A stretch of DNA of 64,000 nt from Azospirillum sp. B510 (GTDB lineage Bacteria > Pseudomonadota > Alphaproteobacteria > Azospirillales > Azospirillaceae), in contig NC_013854.1 of assembly GCF_000010725.1 (NCBI RefSeq), positions 2,819,001 to 2,883,000 of the forward strand, given 5' to 3'. Both the position numbers and the translations under genes were made by a program. This document shows, one piece after another, positions 49,358 through 56,878 of the stretch. Below the pieces are notes generated by a model. The model ran no database searches. It was not told where the DNA came from and saw only the letters and a list, made by a program, of their open reading frames with translations. Numbering within the stretch: position 1 is the stretch's first letter; every line of letters begins with the position of its first letter.

Positions 49358-49921
49358 TTGGCTCCACCACCCGATCATTGTCCGGCTCTGGTGCTGAACG
49401 CGGATTTCCGCCCGCTCAGTTACTTCCCCTTGTCGCTGTGGTCCTGGCAGGAAGCGGTCAAGGCGGTTTTTCTGGAACGGGTCAACATCGTCTCGCACTA
49501 TGACCGGGTCGTCCGATCCCCAAGTTTCGAAGTCCGGTTACCAAGCGTCATCTCGCTGAAAGAGTTCATCCCGGCCACGCGCCGCCCGGCCTTCACCCGC
49601 TTCAACGTCTTCCTGCGCGACCGTTTCACCTGCCAATATTGCGGCCGCCCCTTTCCCACCCACGACCTGACCTTCGACCATGTGATCCCGCGCTCACGCG
49701 GCGGTCGGACGACCTGGGAAAACGTCATCACCTCCTGTTCGGCCTGCAATCTGGCGAAGGGCGACCGCCTTCCCCATGTCTGCGGCATGATCCCCCTCAG
49801 TCCGCCCTTCCAGCCCAGCGCCTATGAGCTGCAAGAGAATGGACGTGCCTTCCCGCCAAACTTCCTTCACGAAAGTTGGCGGGATTTTCTTTATTGGGAC
49901 TCCGAACTCGATCCGCTGTGA
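49358..49921 (+). CDS. HNH endonuclease
   Basis: Protein of 187 aa. LVLNADFRPLSYFPLSLWSWQEAVKAVFLERV opens the widespread stand-alone HNH family. The nuclease core is CQYCGRPFPTHDLTFDHVIPRSRGGRTTWENVITSCSACN, with two CxxC pairs binding zinc and the catalytic His in FDHV. These genes are conserved single-copy chromosomal genes whose substrate is not known; they are not homing endonucleases. The start chosen is TTG 49358, because AAGGGAG lies 7 bases upstream and family similarity starts there. An ATG at 49103 would add 85 unrelated residues. Confidence 0.85.
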   Translation: MAPPPDHCPALVLNADFRPLSYFPLSLWSWQEAVKAVFLERVNIVSHYDRVVRSPSFEVRLPSVISLKEFIPATRRPAFTRFNVFLRDRFTCQYCGRPFPTHDLTFDHVIPRSRGGRTTWENVITSCSACNLAKGDRLPHVCGMIPLSPPFQPSAYELQENGRAFPPNFLHESWRDFLYWDSELDPL

Positions 49922-50206
49922 GTCGTGCGCCCGCCAGGGCCATTTCCGATTTGGCGGGCACCCGAAGAAACGGCGTCGCGGGGCCGGGCACGGGGCTGTT
50001 TCCGCCCCACCGGATCACACGCCGAAATTTTCAAAAATCAACGCGCAAATTCTGATTAAGTGTATCTTATGAACCACAACAATTAGAAATATTACGCTTC
50101 TGGAGATTTTCTCCTTTTTTCCCAGAATCGCAGCGGCGCAACCGTCCAAGCCTCCGCATCGGACCGGAGATCGCGCCGCCCCCTGCATTCAGGCAAAGGA
50201 GCCTCC
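49922..50206. other. AT-rich spacer before the phosphoesterase gene
   Basis: 285 bases. The middle (about 50020-50125) is markedly AT rich. It contains GGAGA-TTT-TCTCC followed by TTTTTT (50101-50119), a weak terminator-like hairpin that could end the HNH transcript. The AT-rich part probably also carries the promoter of the phosphoesterase gene. Confidence 0.45.
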
Positions 50207-51745
50207 ATGTCTGGCAACTCCTCCCCCCTTGCGCCTCTGGTCACCTTCGGCGTGGTCGGCGATTACGGTTCAGGCGGCATTGGCTCGACCAATGTCATCG
50301 CCCAGGCCGCTACCGGCGTGGCGACGGCCATGAAGAGCTTCGTCTCGCCCAGCATCCCCTCCAACTTCGTGGTGTCGCTGGGCGATCAGATTTACCCCCC
50401 TTGGTCTAAAGGATGCGAAAATGGCGCGGCAACCGCTGCCGAGTACATCGCGGCCATCGGCAATCTGTACGGTGGCTTTATCTTCTATCCCCCCGTCAAC
50501 TACGACGATCCAAGCGCGCCGGTTTCTCCCAACCCATACGCCCCGGACACCCCCACATCCTCCACCATGCGTCTGTTCCCGGTGATCGGGGATCATGACT
50601 GGTGGAAACAAAACCAGACAATCCCGGCAAGAAGCTCGGGCGACTCCCCCGAAATCTATTTGATGAAGGGAAACGACAATTATCAGGTGAATTTCGCCGG
50701 GTTGAATTTGCCGTTGGATCCGCAGTTGGATCCGCAGTTGGGAACGCCCGACTACACTCCCTGCATTCGTTACTACACCGTGCAGCCGGCGGCTGATCCC
50801 GCGACGAACACACCGCTCATCCAACTGTTCGCGCTCAGCAATGACCAGAATGAAGTGGCGTTGGGCACTCTGTTCACAAAGGACAGCAGCTCTGACAATC
50901 TGCTATCCCCTCAAATCCAGTGGTTCACCGGCGCGCTGAGCGACTCGCAAGCGGTGTGGAACATCGTGTCCATGCACCAACCGCCCTACAGCTCGTCCAA
51001 CGACCATGGCCCGACCACCTATTTCCAACTGGTCGATCTGGTCGCCAACACCGTCGGAAAAACCGTCGATCTGGTGCTGGCCGGTCATATCCACAGCTAC
51101 GAGCGGTTCCAGAATGTCGACCAATCCAATGGTTTGACGACCTACATCGTCAACGGCACCGGCGGCACGCTGGAAGGCTTCGCCTCCTTTAAAAGCGTGA
51201 CCGACACGTCACCGATCGGTCAGGTTCGGGTCACCGGCTATTACGGCTTTCAGGTCGCCACCGTCAGCTTGCAAACCCTGACCCTGGCATTCTACGGCTC
51301 CACCGATCCCGCCAACGCCAGCCAGGCCCCCTCGGGACCATCCTGGACGGCGTTCGACGTCTTCATGATCGTCAAACCCAACACGACCCTGACGTTGGGC
51401 GACATGGCCGGCTTGACCGGCTTGCTGATCCAGGGCGTCACGGACAGCAGCGGCGCAACATCCGGCTTGACCATCGACACCGGCGGACAGACCGCGACCC
51501 TGCCGCTCAACCTCTATGGGCCGGGGTCGCTCACCGTCACCGGCGGCGGCACGCTGACCGTCACCGCCGCACCGGTCCCCACGGGTTTCAAGCAGAACAC
51601 CGACGGCTCCATCCCATCGGTCTATTACGAGCAGACGCAGACAGGCCCGACCGGTCCCATCGCCACGGATTCCCAAACCACGCTGGTACTCTACGGCACA
51701 AACTACCCGCCATCAGCGGAAAACCCGGCGGCACCCGCCGGATAA
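50207..51745 (+). CDS. metallophosphoesterase, purple acid phosphatase-like
   Basis: Protein of 512 aa. Calcineurin-like metal-binding motifs appear in order: VVGDYGSGG (D), VVSLGDQIYP (GD), PVIGDHDWW (GDHD in place of GNHD), SMHQPPYSS (H), AGHIHSYERF (GHxH). The YERF ending points to the purple acid phosphatase branch. There is no signal peptide or membrane segment. The C-terminal 140 residues are Gly/Thr-rich beta sequence (TLTLGDMAGLTGLLIQG, LYGPGSLTVTGGGTLTVTAA) without a phosphatase role. Third codon positions are less G/C biased than in neighbours, and a short duplication gives LDPQLDPQL, so recent acquisition is possible. Substrate unknown. Confidence 0.8.
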   Translation: MSGNSSPLAPLVTFGVVGDYGSGGIGSTNVIAQAATGVATAMKSFVSPSIPSNFVVSLGDQIYPPWSKGCENGAATAAEYIAAIGNLYGGFIFYPPVNYDDPSAPVSPNPYAPDTPTSSTMRLFPVIGDHDWWKQNQTIPARSSGDSPEIYLMKGNDNYQVNFAGLNLPLDPQLDPQLGTPDYTPCIRYYTVQPAADPATNTPLIQLFALSNDQNEVALGTLFTKDSSSDNLLSPQIQWFTGALSDSQAVWNIVSMHQPPYSSSNDHGPTTYFQLVDLVANTVGKTVDLVLAGHIHSYERFQNVDQSNGLTTYIVNGTGGTLEGFASFKSVTDTSPIGQVRVTGYYGFQVATVSLQTLTLAFYGSTDPANASQAPSGPSWTAFDVFMIVKPNTTLTLGDMAGLTGLLIQGVTDSSGATSGLTIDTGGQTATLPLNLYGPGSLTVTGGGTLTVTAAPVPTGFKQNTDGSIPSVYYEQTQTGPTGPIATDSQTTLVLYGTNYPPSAENPAAPAG

Positions 51746-51820
51746 CGCGGGCCTGACGGGACGCGCGGGCGTTTCCTGCCGGATGATGACCGCCATCGCC
51801 CGGCAGGCACGCGCCCCGCG

Positions 51821-52405
51821 TCACACGCGCTCGGCCACCCAGATCACCGCCCTGGTGCCGGCCTTGATGGCGGCGGACAGCACCGGGTAGGCCGGCGCCT
51901 GCTCCGCCTCGTTGAGGATGCCGATGTCGCGGTGCTCGACCTCCTCCGCCTGGAACTTGCGGATGCTGTTCGACAACTCCGCCTCATCGGGGCCCAGCTG
52001 TTGCAGCTGATCCTCGTAATGGCGTTCGATGACTTCTTCGACGGCGACCGTGCAGGCCATCGCCGCCCGCTCGCCCAGGATCGCGGTGCCGGCGCCCAGC
52101 AGGAAACCGGTGACATGCCACAGCGGCTGCAACAGGGTCGGCCGCACCCGGCGCCGGTTCAGCTGCTTTTCGAAATATTCGAGATGGATCAGCTCCTGGT
52201 CGGCCATGTGCCGCAGGGTCTTGCCGTGGCGGCCCTTGCCCATGACGGCGATCTGGCCCTCATAGATGCGCTTGGCGCCATATTCGCCGGCATGGTCGAC
52301 GCGGACGATGCGGGCCAGCCGGTCGCGCCGCGGCAGGTCGCCGGGCAGCGCGCCGCGGGCTGAAGCCGTCCGCGGAACAGCGGCGGAAGAGGTCGTTTCA
52401 CTCAC
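51821..52405 (-). CDS. coq7: 2-polyprenyl-3-methyl-6-methoxy-1,4-benzoquinone monooxygenase (COQ7)
   Basis: Protein of 194 aa. A diiron four-helix bundle has ligand motifs RVDHAGEYGAKRIYEGQ, MADQELIHLEYFEK, AVEEVIERHYEDQL and EEVEHRDIG. It hydroxylates demethoxyubiquinone in ubiquinone synthesis at the inner membrane. The GTG start at 52405 overlaps the dsbB stop (GTGA), so the two are coupled. Convergent with the phosphoesterase gene. Confidence 0.93.
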   Translation of the reverse strand: MSETTSSAAVPRTASARGALPGDLPRRDRLARIVRVDHAGEYGAKRIYEGQIAVMGKGRHGKTLRHMADQELIHLEYFEKQLNRRRVRPTLLQPLWHVTGFLLGAGTAILGERAAMACTVAVEEVIERHYEDQLQQLGPDEAELSNSIRKFQAEEVEHRDIGILNEAEQAPAYPVLSAAIKAGTRAVIWVAERV

Positions 52406-52938
52406 AATGCGGTCCTCGACACCGGGGTGCGGGTGTAGGCGATGCGCGCCGCGATGAAGGCGTAGGCCGCCAGCGCCAGCGAGATCACCACATTGTAGCC
52501 CGCCATCGATATCCCGAACAGCGACCACGCCACCTCGTCACAGCGGGTGACCGGGGCGGCCAGCACCTGGGCGCGCAACGCCTCCAGCGAATTGGCCGGC
52601 GCCGAGCCGCCACAGGACGAGGTGCCGGCCCACCAATGCTGCTCCACCCCGACATGATAGGCGGCGATGCCGGCGCCGGCCAGCAGGGCCAGCCCGCTGA
52701 CCACCAGCAGCGCATCGCCCACCCCCCTCCAGCGGCGAAACAGCCAGGTCACCAGCCCCAGCGCCATCACCGCCACATAGGGCCATCGCTGCATGATGCA
52801 CAGCACGCAGGGTTGGTAGCCCAGCACGAACTGGAAGAACAGGGCCGACAGCAGCACCCCGGCACTGGCGAGGGCCAGAAGCGGGGCTGCGATGCGGGGA
52901 TCGTCGAAGACGCGGGAAAGGAGGGTTTGGATCATCAT
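52402..52938 (-). CDS. dsbB: disulfide bond formation protein DsbB
   Basis: Protein of 178 aa with four transmembrane helices. The first Cys pair is in YQPCVLCIMQRWPY (Cys44, Cys47), the second in the periplasmic loop (GTSSCGGS and VTRCDEVAW). It reoxidises DsbA and passes electrons to ubiquinone, so coupling to coq7 makes functional sense. ATG 52938 and the next codon ATG are both possible starts. Confidence 0.9.
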   Translation of the reverse strand: MMIQTLLSRVFDDPRIAAPLLALASAGVLLSALFFQFVLGYQPCVLCIMQRWPYVAVMALGLVTWLFRRWRGVGDALLVVSGLALLAGAGIAAYHVGVEQHWWAGTSSCGGSAPANSLEALRAQVLAAPVTRCDEVAWSLFGISMAGYNVVISLALAAYAFIAARIAYTRTPVSRTAL

Positions 52939-53145
52939 GGCCGACAAATTAGCGCGTGCGGAGCCGTTCGGCCAGCCGTCCGCGACACCCACCCCACCCC
53001 TGCGACGGCATGACAGGGGCCGCGACGGGGAGGGGGAATAAGCGGCGGCGCGGCGGCGTCGCCAACGGAGAAACGGGGAGGATCGGAATGCCCCGTTCTT
53101 TTGCGCTTTCCGTTTGCGGAGCGTTGCGTTAGAAGAGGCGTCGCT

Positions 53146-53230
53146 GCGGGCGTGGTGAAATTGGTAGACGCGCCGGACTCAAAATCCGGTTCCGCAAGGA
53201 GTGTCGGTTCGAGTCCGACCGCCCGCACCA
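53146..53230 (+). tRNA. tRNA-Leu(CAA)
   Basis: An 85-nt class II tRNA. The acceptor is GCGGGCG / CGCCCGC, the anticodon stem-loop is CCGGA-CTCAAAA-TCCGG giving anticodon CAA, there is a long variable arm (TTCCGCAAGGAGT), the T-arm is GTCGGTTCGAGTCCGAC, and CCA is encoded. It decodes UUG. Confidence 0.95.
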
Positions 53231-53262
53231 CCACAATCTGTTTTCTGGGGCCGCGTTTCCGG

Positions 53263-53616
53263 TCAACTGGCCGCCTTCGCGGTGAACTGGTCGAACGCCT
53301 CGACCGCCTGGGCGGCATACATCACCGACGGCCCCGCCCCCATATAGACCGCCATCCCCATCGTCTCCATCACCTCGTCCCGGCTGGCTCCCTGCCTCAT
53401 CGCCGCTTCGGCATGGAAGGCGACGCAGCCGTCGCAACGGATCGCAACGGCGATGCCGAGCGCGATCAGCTCCTTGGTCTTGGTGTCGAGCGCATCCGCC
53501 TTCAGCGCCGCCTGGGCCATTCCGGAAAAGGCCTTCATGACGTCGGGCGCGCCGCCGCGCAGTTCCCGGATGGCGGTGGACAGCTCGCCGGTCATCTGCG
53601 GCCAATTCTTGTGCAT
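53263..53616 (-). CDS. AhpD-like / carboxymuconolactone decarboxylase family protein
   Basis: Protein of 117 aa, all helical. The redox motif CDGCVAFH (CxxC plus His) is the AhpD-type active site, in ALGIAVAIRCDGCVAFHAEAAMRQGASRDEVMETMGMAVYMG. Such proteins reduce peroxides or disulfides; classical decarboxylase activity needs other residues. It is monocistronic, with an AT-rich palindrome upstream at promoter distance. The ribosome site includes AGGAGA before ATG 53616. Confidence 0.85.
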   Translation of the reverse strand: MHKNWPQMTGELSTAIRELRGGAPDVMKAFSGMAQAALKADALDTKTKELIALGIAVAIRCDGCVAFHAEAAMRQGASRDEVMETMGMAVYMGAGPSVMYAAQAVEAFDQFTAKAAS

Positions 53617-53701
53617 GGGTCGTCTCCTGTATTTGAAAGGCTCCCGGCGGATGATCCGAGCGCCGCGATCATGCCGGCTGGCGGACCGGCCGTTGACTGA
53701 A

Positions 53702-53721
53702 AATTAGAATATACTAATTTA
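53702..53721 (-). promoter_or_regulatory. palindrome in the promoter of the AhpD-like gene
   Basis: AAATTAG (53702-53708) and CTAATTT (53715-53721) are perfect arms around AATATA, about 85-105 bases upstream of the start codon. AT-rich sequence here stands out against the GC-rich background. It is a likely operator for a dimeric repressor of the MarR, HxlR or TetR kind; no regulator gene is adjacent. Confidence 0.5.
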
Positions 53722-54206
53722 AAGATCAAGGGGCTTTCGCGGAGATCACCCGCAGCCCTCGCCCTCGTCGCCAGTTCCCCACGGATCCGCCTGTGCCCCT
53801 GTGTTCGCCGTTCAGCTGCTTGATGCCCGCCGCTCCGTCGGATGGGCGGAGCGGTGCCGGCCACATTCCCGGCGCTCTTTTGAATCCACTGTCACGGTTC
53901 GATCCGCCACGAGTACCGACGGAAACGACCAAGCCTCTGATTTTCCACGGCCAGGGTGGCATGCGTTGCGGCCCCGCCGCCGAACGTATGAAGGCCGCCG
54001 GGCACGCCGGCACCATTTCCCCGCCTGGGTCATAGCGTCGTGCGTTAATTATGAAACGCAGGACGCCATAGCTTTATGTCTGACGATCGGATTCACGCTT
54101 CAAATCGAGTCCGATTTTACGCGATCCGATCTAATGCCGGCGGCGCGGTGGAACGCTGACCGAGCGGCCGTGGACCGCAAAGACCCTCATGAAGAGTTTC
54201 GGAAAC
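53722..54206. other. non-coding stretch before the tRNA-derived repeat
   Basis: 485 bases. Several open frames cross it, but none has a ribosome site, host-like codon use or recognisable protein sequence. A moderately AT-rich part (about 54035-54115) precedes the island boundary. I see no RNA gene. Confidence 0.4.
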
Positions 54207-54262
54207 ATGGTGCGGGCGGCGGGACTCGAACCCGCATACCCAAGGGTGCGGGATTTTAAGTC
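54207..54262 (-). repeat. left attachment repeat (tRNA-Leu 3' half)
   Basis: Read on the minus strand it carries the anticodon loop (CTTAAAA), variable arm, T-arm (GCGGG-TTCGAGT-CCCGC) and acceptor with CCA of a tRNA-Leu(TAA). The 5' half is only vaguely present (GGCGAAA further out), so it is not a functional tRNA. Differences from the right copy fall in paired positions and are compensated, so this half still folds and probably derives from another functional tRNA-Leu gene. Confidence 0.85.
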
Positions 54263-54386
54263 TCTCTCCCTGCACCTTTCGCCAGTTTTCTGGAATCTTC
54301 CCATTCCTCATGATCGCGTGATTTCAAAGACTTACAGCCTACCCTTCTTCTCCATCCCCTCCCGGCATATGATCGGTTTTCCGACA

Positions 54387-54424
54387 CCGTGGGTCCTGGG
54401 TGGGTCCTGGGATGTGGGTCCTGG
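54387..54424. repeat. left integrase arm-site iterons
   Basis: Three copies of TGGGTCCTGG at 54390, 54401 and 54415, the first two spaced 11 bases apart. The first 24 bases (54387-54410) are identical to 61142-61165 near the other end. They lie between the attachment repeat and the integrase start, so integrase binding here could also repress its own gene. Confidence 0.75.
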
Positions 54425-54434
54425 GGGGATGGGG

Positions 54435-55685
54435 ATGGAAGCCAAGATCACGAAAACGCTGGTGAACCAAGTCCAGGCCGGGGACAAGGACCTGATGATC
54501 TTCGACACGACGCTGAAGGGCTTCGTGCTGAAGGTGACGCCGTCCGGCGCTAAGACCTATCTGGTGGTCTACCGCATGGGCGGCCGGGACACGCCGAAGC
54601 AGAAGGTGACCATCGGTCGGCACGGATCCCCCTGGACGCCCGACAAAGCCCGCACCGAAGCAGAGAAGCTGTTGGCATCGGTAAAAAGGGGGACTGATCC
54701 GGCGGCCGAGAAGAAGGCCCGGACCAAGCGTGGCGCCACCGTCGCCGATCTGGCGGACGACTATCTGACACAGCACGTCGACGTGAAGAACAAGCCCAGC
54801 ACCGCGACCGGGTTCCGCCGGCTGGTGGAGAAGGAAATCAAGCCGCCGCTGGGCAAGCTGCAGGTCGACAAGGTGACACGCGCCGACATCGCCAAGCTGC
54901 ACCACGACATGCGGGACACGCCCCGACAGGCGAACCAGACGCTGGCCGTCCTGTCGAAGATGTTCAGCTTGGCCGAGGTGTGGGGACTCCGGCCGGACGG
55001 GACCAACCCCTGCAAGAAGATCGAGCGCTACCGGGAGAACAAGCGGGAGCGGTTCCTGTCGGTCCCCGAGGTGGAGCGGCTGGGCAAGGCGCTGGCCGAG
55101 CTTGGCGAGACGATGGAGGTGCATGAAACCATCCTGTCCGCCATTCGCCTGTTGCTGCTGACCGGCTGCCGCGTCGGGGAGGTGCTGGCGCTGCGCTGGG
55201 TCGATGTGGTCGACGGCGCGGTCCTCATCCGCGACGCCAAGGCCGGCGGGCGCGTCCATCCGATAGGTGCGCTGGCGCAAGCCTTCCTATCCGAGCTGCC
55301 GCGCGAGTCGGAATGGGTGTTGCCGGCACCGCGATCCCCCCGCAACCCGCTGCCGAACACCACCATCTCCCATGGCTGGGAGGTGGTGCGCAGCAAGGCC
55401 GGGCTGGAGGACGTGCGGCTCCATGATCTGCGGCATACCGTCGGGACCTATGCCGGCCAAGCCGGCGCGAACGCCTTCCTAGTGCGCGACAAGCTGGGGC
55501 ACAAGACGCTGGCGATGACCGGTCGCTATGTTAACCGGGATGCCGATCCGATCCGCGAGCTGTCCGATAAGATCGAGGGGCGCATCATGGGCGCGCTGAA
55601 GGCCGGCGCCGCAGCGGCCGAGGGAGAGACGAGCGGGGCCGAGGTGGTGTCGCTGCCGACCGGGAGGAAGCGCGCCGACAGGTGA
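54435..55685 (+). CDS. tyrosine integrase (DUF4102 / P4-like type)
   Basis: Protein of 416 aa. The N-terminal arm-binding domain of the DUF4102 type (ITKTLVNQVQAGDKDLMIFDTTLKGFVLKVTPSGAKTYLVVYR) is followed by a SAM-like core-binding domain and the catalytic domain with Arg in LLTGCRVGEVLALRW (near 247), HDLRHTVGTYAG (near 333-336), LGHKTLAM and the Tyr of TGRYVNRD (near 364). It drives integration into the tRNA-Leu end. ATG 54435 has GGGGGG six bases upstream; ATG 54429 is an alternative. Open frame further upstream is only antisense tRNA sequence. Confidence 0.9.
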   Translation: MEAKITKTLVNQVQAGDKDLMIFDTTLKGFVLKVTPSGAKTYLVVYRMGGRDTPKQKVTIGRHGSPWTPDKARTEAEKLLASVKRGTDPAAEKKARTKRGATVADLADDYLTQHVDVKNKPSTATGFRRLVEKEIKPPLGKLQVDKVTRADIAKLHHDMRDTPRQANQTLAVLSKMFSLAEVWGLRPDGTNPCKKIERYRENKRERFLSVPEVERLGKALAELGETMEVHETILSAIRLLLLTGCRVGEVLALRWVDVVDGAVLIRDAKAGGRVHPIGALAQAFLSELPRESEWVLPAPRSPRNPLPNTTISHGWEVVRSKAGLEDVRLHDLRHTVGTYAGQAGANAFLVRDKLGHKTLAMTGRYVNRDADPIRELSDKIEGRIMGALKAGAAAAEGETSGAEVVSLPTGRKRADR

Positions 55686-55791
55686 GGAAGGCAGGAGGGG
55701 CCGCGGAACACTCTCCCCACCTTGCCGTTTCGGATATTGCGTTTAAGCGCGAAGCACGCCATATAGACTCGGTAAAAACGGGAGAAAAACC

Positions 55792-56241
55792 ATGAACGCC
55801 CTACTCGAAAAGCCGGACACCGTCGTTCCTTCCGAGGAAGACGCCGCGCTGGCGGCCGAGTCGAGCCGTATCCTGGCCTCCAGGCCTTCCGAAGGAGAGT
55901 TCCGGGTTCACCTGGACGACGGTCAGACGCTGGCCTTGCCGCGCGCTGTGAAGCAACTCCTTGCCCATCTGCTGACGGAGATGTCGCATGGCAACGCCGT
56001 CACGCTGATCCCGATCCATGCTGAGATGACCACCCAGGAAGCGGCCGACTATCTGAACGTCAGCCGGCCCCATTTGGTGAAGCTGTTGGAAGAGGGAACA
56101 ATCCCCTTCCACAAGGTCGGTTCCCACCGCCGGGTGCGCTTCCGTGATCTGAAGAGCTATAAAGACCGGATCACGGCTGATCGCGCCAAGGCTCTGGACG
56201 AGTTGGCGGCCCAGGCCCAGGAACTCAACATGGGGTACTGA
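55792..56241 (+). CDS. antitoxin with excisionase-type helix-turn-helix
   Basis: Protein of 149 aa. An N-terminal region of about 75 residues (FRVHLDDGQTLALPRAVKQLLAHLL) is followed by a MerR/Xis-like HTH_17 domain (MTTQEAADYLNVSRPHLVKLLEEGTIPFHKVGSHRRVRFRDLKSY, about 79-127) and a charged tail. The PIN gene starts 4 bases after its stop, the usual type II toxin-antitoxin order. It probably binds its own promoter, an AT-richer stretch at 55735-55790, and neutralises the PIN protein. As the HTH resembles excisionases, a second role in excision cannot be excluded. Confidence 0.8.
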   Translation: MNALLEKPDTVVPSEEDAALAAESSRILASRPSEGEFRVHLDDGQTLALPRAVKQLLAHLLTEMSHGNAVTLIPIHAEMTTQEAADYLNVSRPHLVKLLEEGTIPFHKVGSHRRVRFRDLKSYKDRITADRAKALDELAAQAQELNMGY

Positions 56242-56245
56242 TCGA

Positions 56246-56785
56246 GTGTCGCGCTTCACCGTTGTCTTCGATGCCTGTTGCCTCTACCCCGCCCCACTGC
56301 GGGATTTCCTCATGGAGTTGACGACGGCGGAGCTGTTCCGGGCGAAATGGACATGGGCGATCCATGAGGAATGGACGCGTAACCTGCTCCACAACCGCCC
56401 GGACCTGACGCGGGAGGCCGTGAAACGCACCTGTGCCTTGATGAACCGTGCCGCCCCGGATTGCCTCGTGGAAGGGTATGAGCACCTGATCCCCGTGGTC
56501 GAACTGCCGGACGCCGATGACCGGCACGTCCTGGCAGCCGCGATCCACGCCCGCGCCGATGCCATCGTGACCTTCAACCTGAAGGACTTTCCGGCCGCGG
56601 AACTGGGTAAGTTCAACGTCGAGGCCATCCACCCGGACGACTTCATCAGCTACCAGTTCGACCTGCACGAACCGGCCGTTGTGATCGCCGCGCAGAGGTG
56701 CCTGCATATTTCGGCGGAAAGCACCCAGCGGGAACGGCGGAAAGCGCCCGGGCAGAACGGTGAAAGCGCCCAGCCGTTTCGGTGA
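56246..56785 (+). pseudogene. PIN-domain toxin, 5' part, interrupted by IS21
   Basis: Begins FTVVFDACCLYPAPLRDFLMEL with the first acidic residue of the PIN nuclease site, then IPVVELPDADDRHVLAAAIHA and AIVTFNLKDFPAAEL, so the catalytic acids are all in this part. After AAQRCL (56702) the frame enters IS21 DNA and gains 27 unrelated residues before a stop at 56785. Joining 56246-56702 to 59320-59432 restores a 189-aa protein in frame. PIN toxins of this type cleave RNA. The truncated 179-aa product might keep some activity but lacks the native C-terminal 38 residues. The start is GTG 56246. Confidence 0.85.
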
Positions 56786-56878
56786 ATTCGCCCACCCGTA
56801 GGAGTGGTGGTATCGGGGTCCGAACCAGCCTTTGGCATCCCCATGATCTTTCCACGGCACAGGCCAAGGAGGATCGGG

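Noticed and set aside
54035-54115. Near-inverted strings CGATCGGATT and GCGATCCGATC as an island operator
   Set aside because: The arms are imperfect, widely spaced and outside the island boundary.
53726-54259. Overlapping open frames between the AhpD-like gene and the integrase
   Set aside because: No ribosome site, no recognisable sequence and partial overlap with the tRNA fragment.
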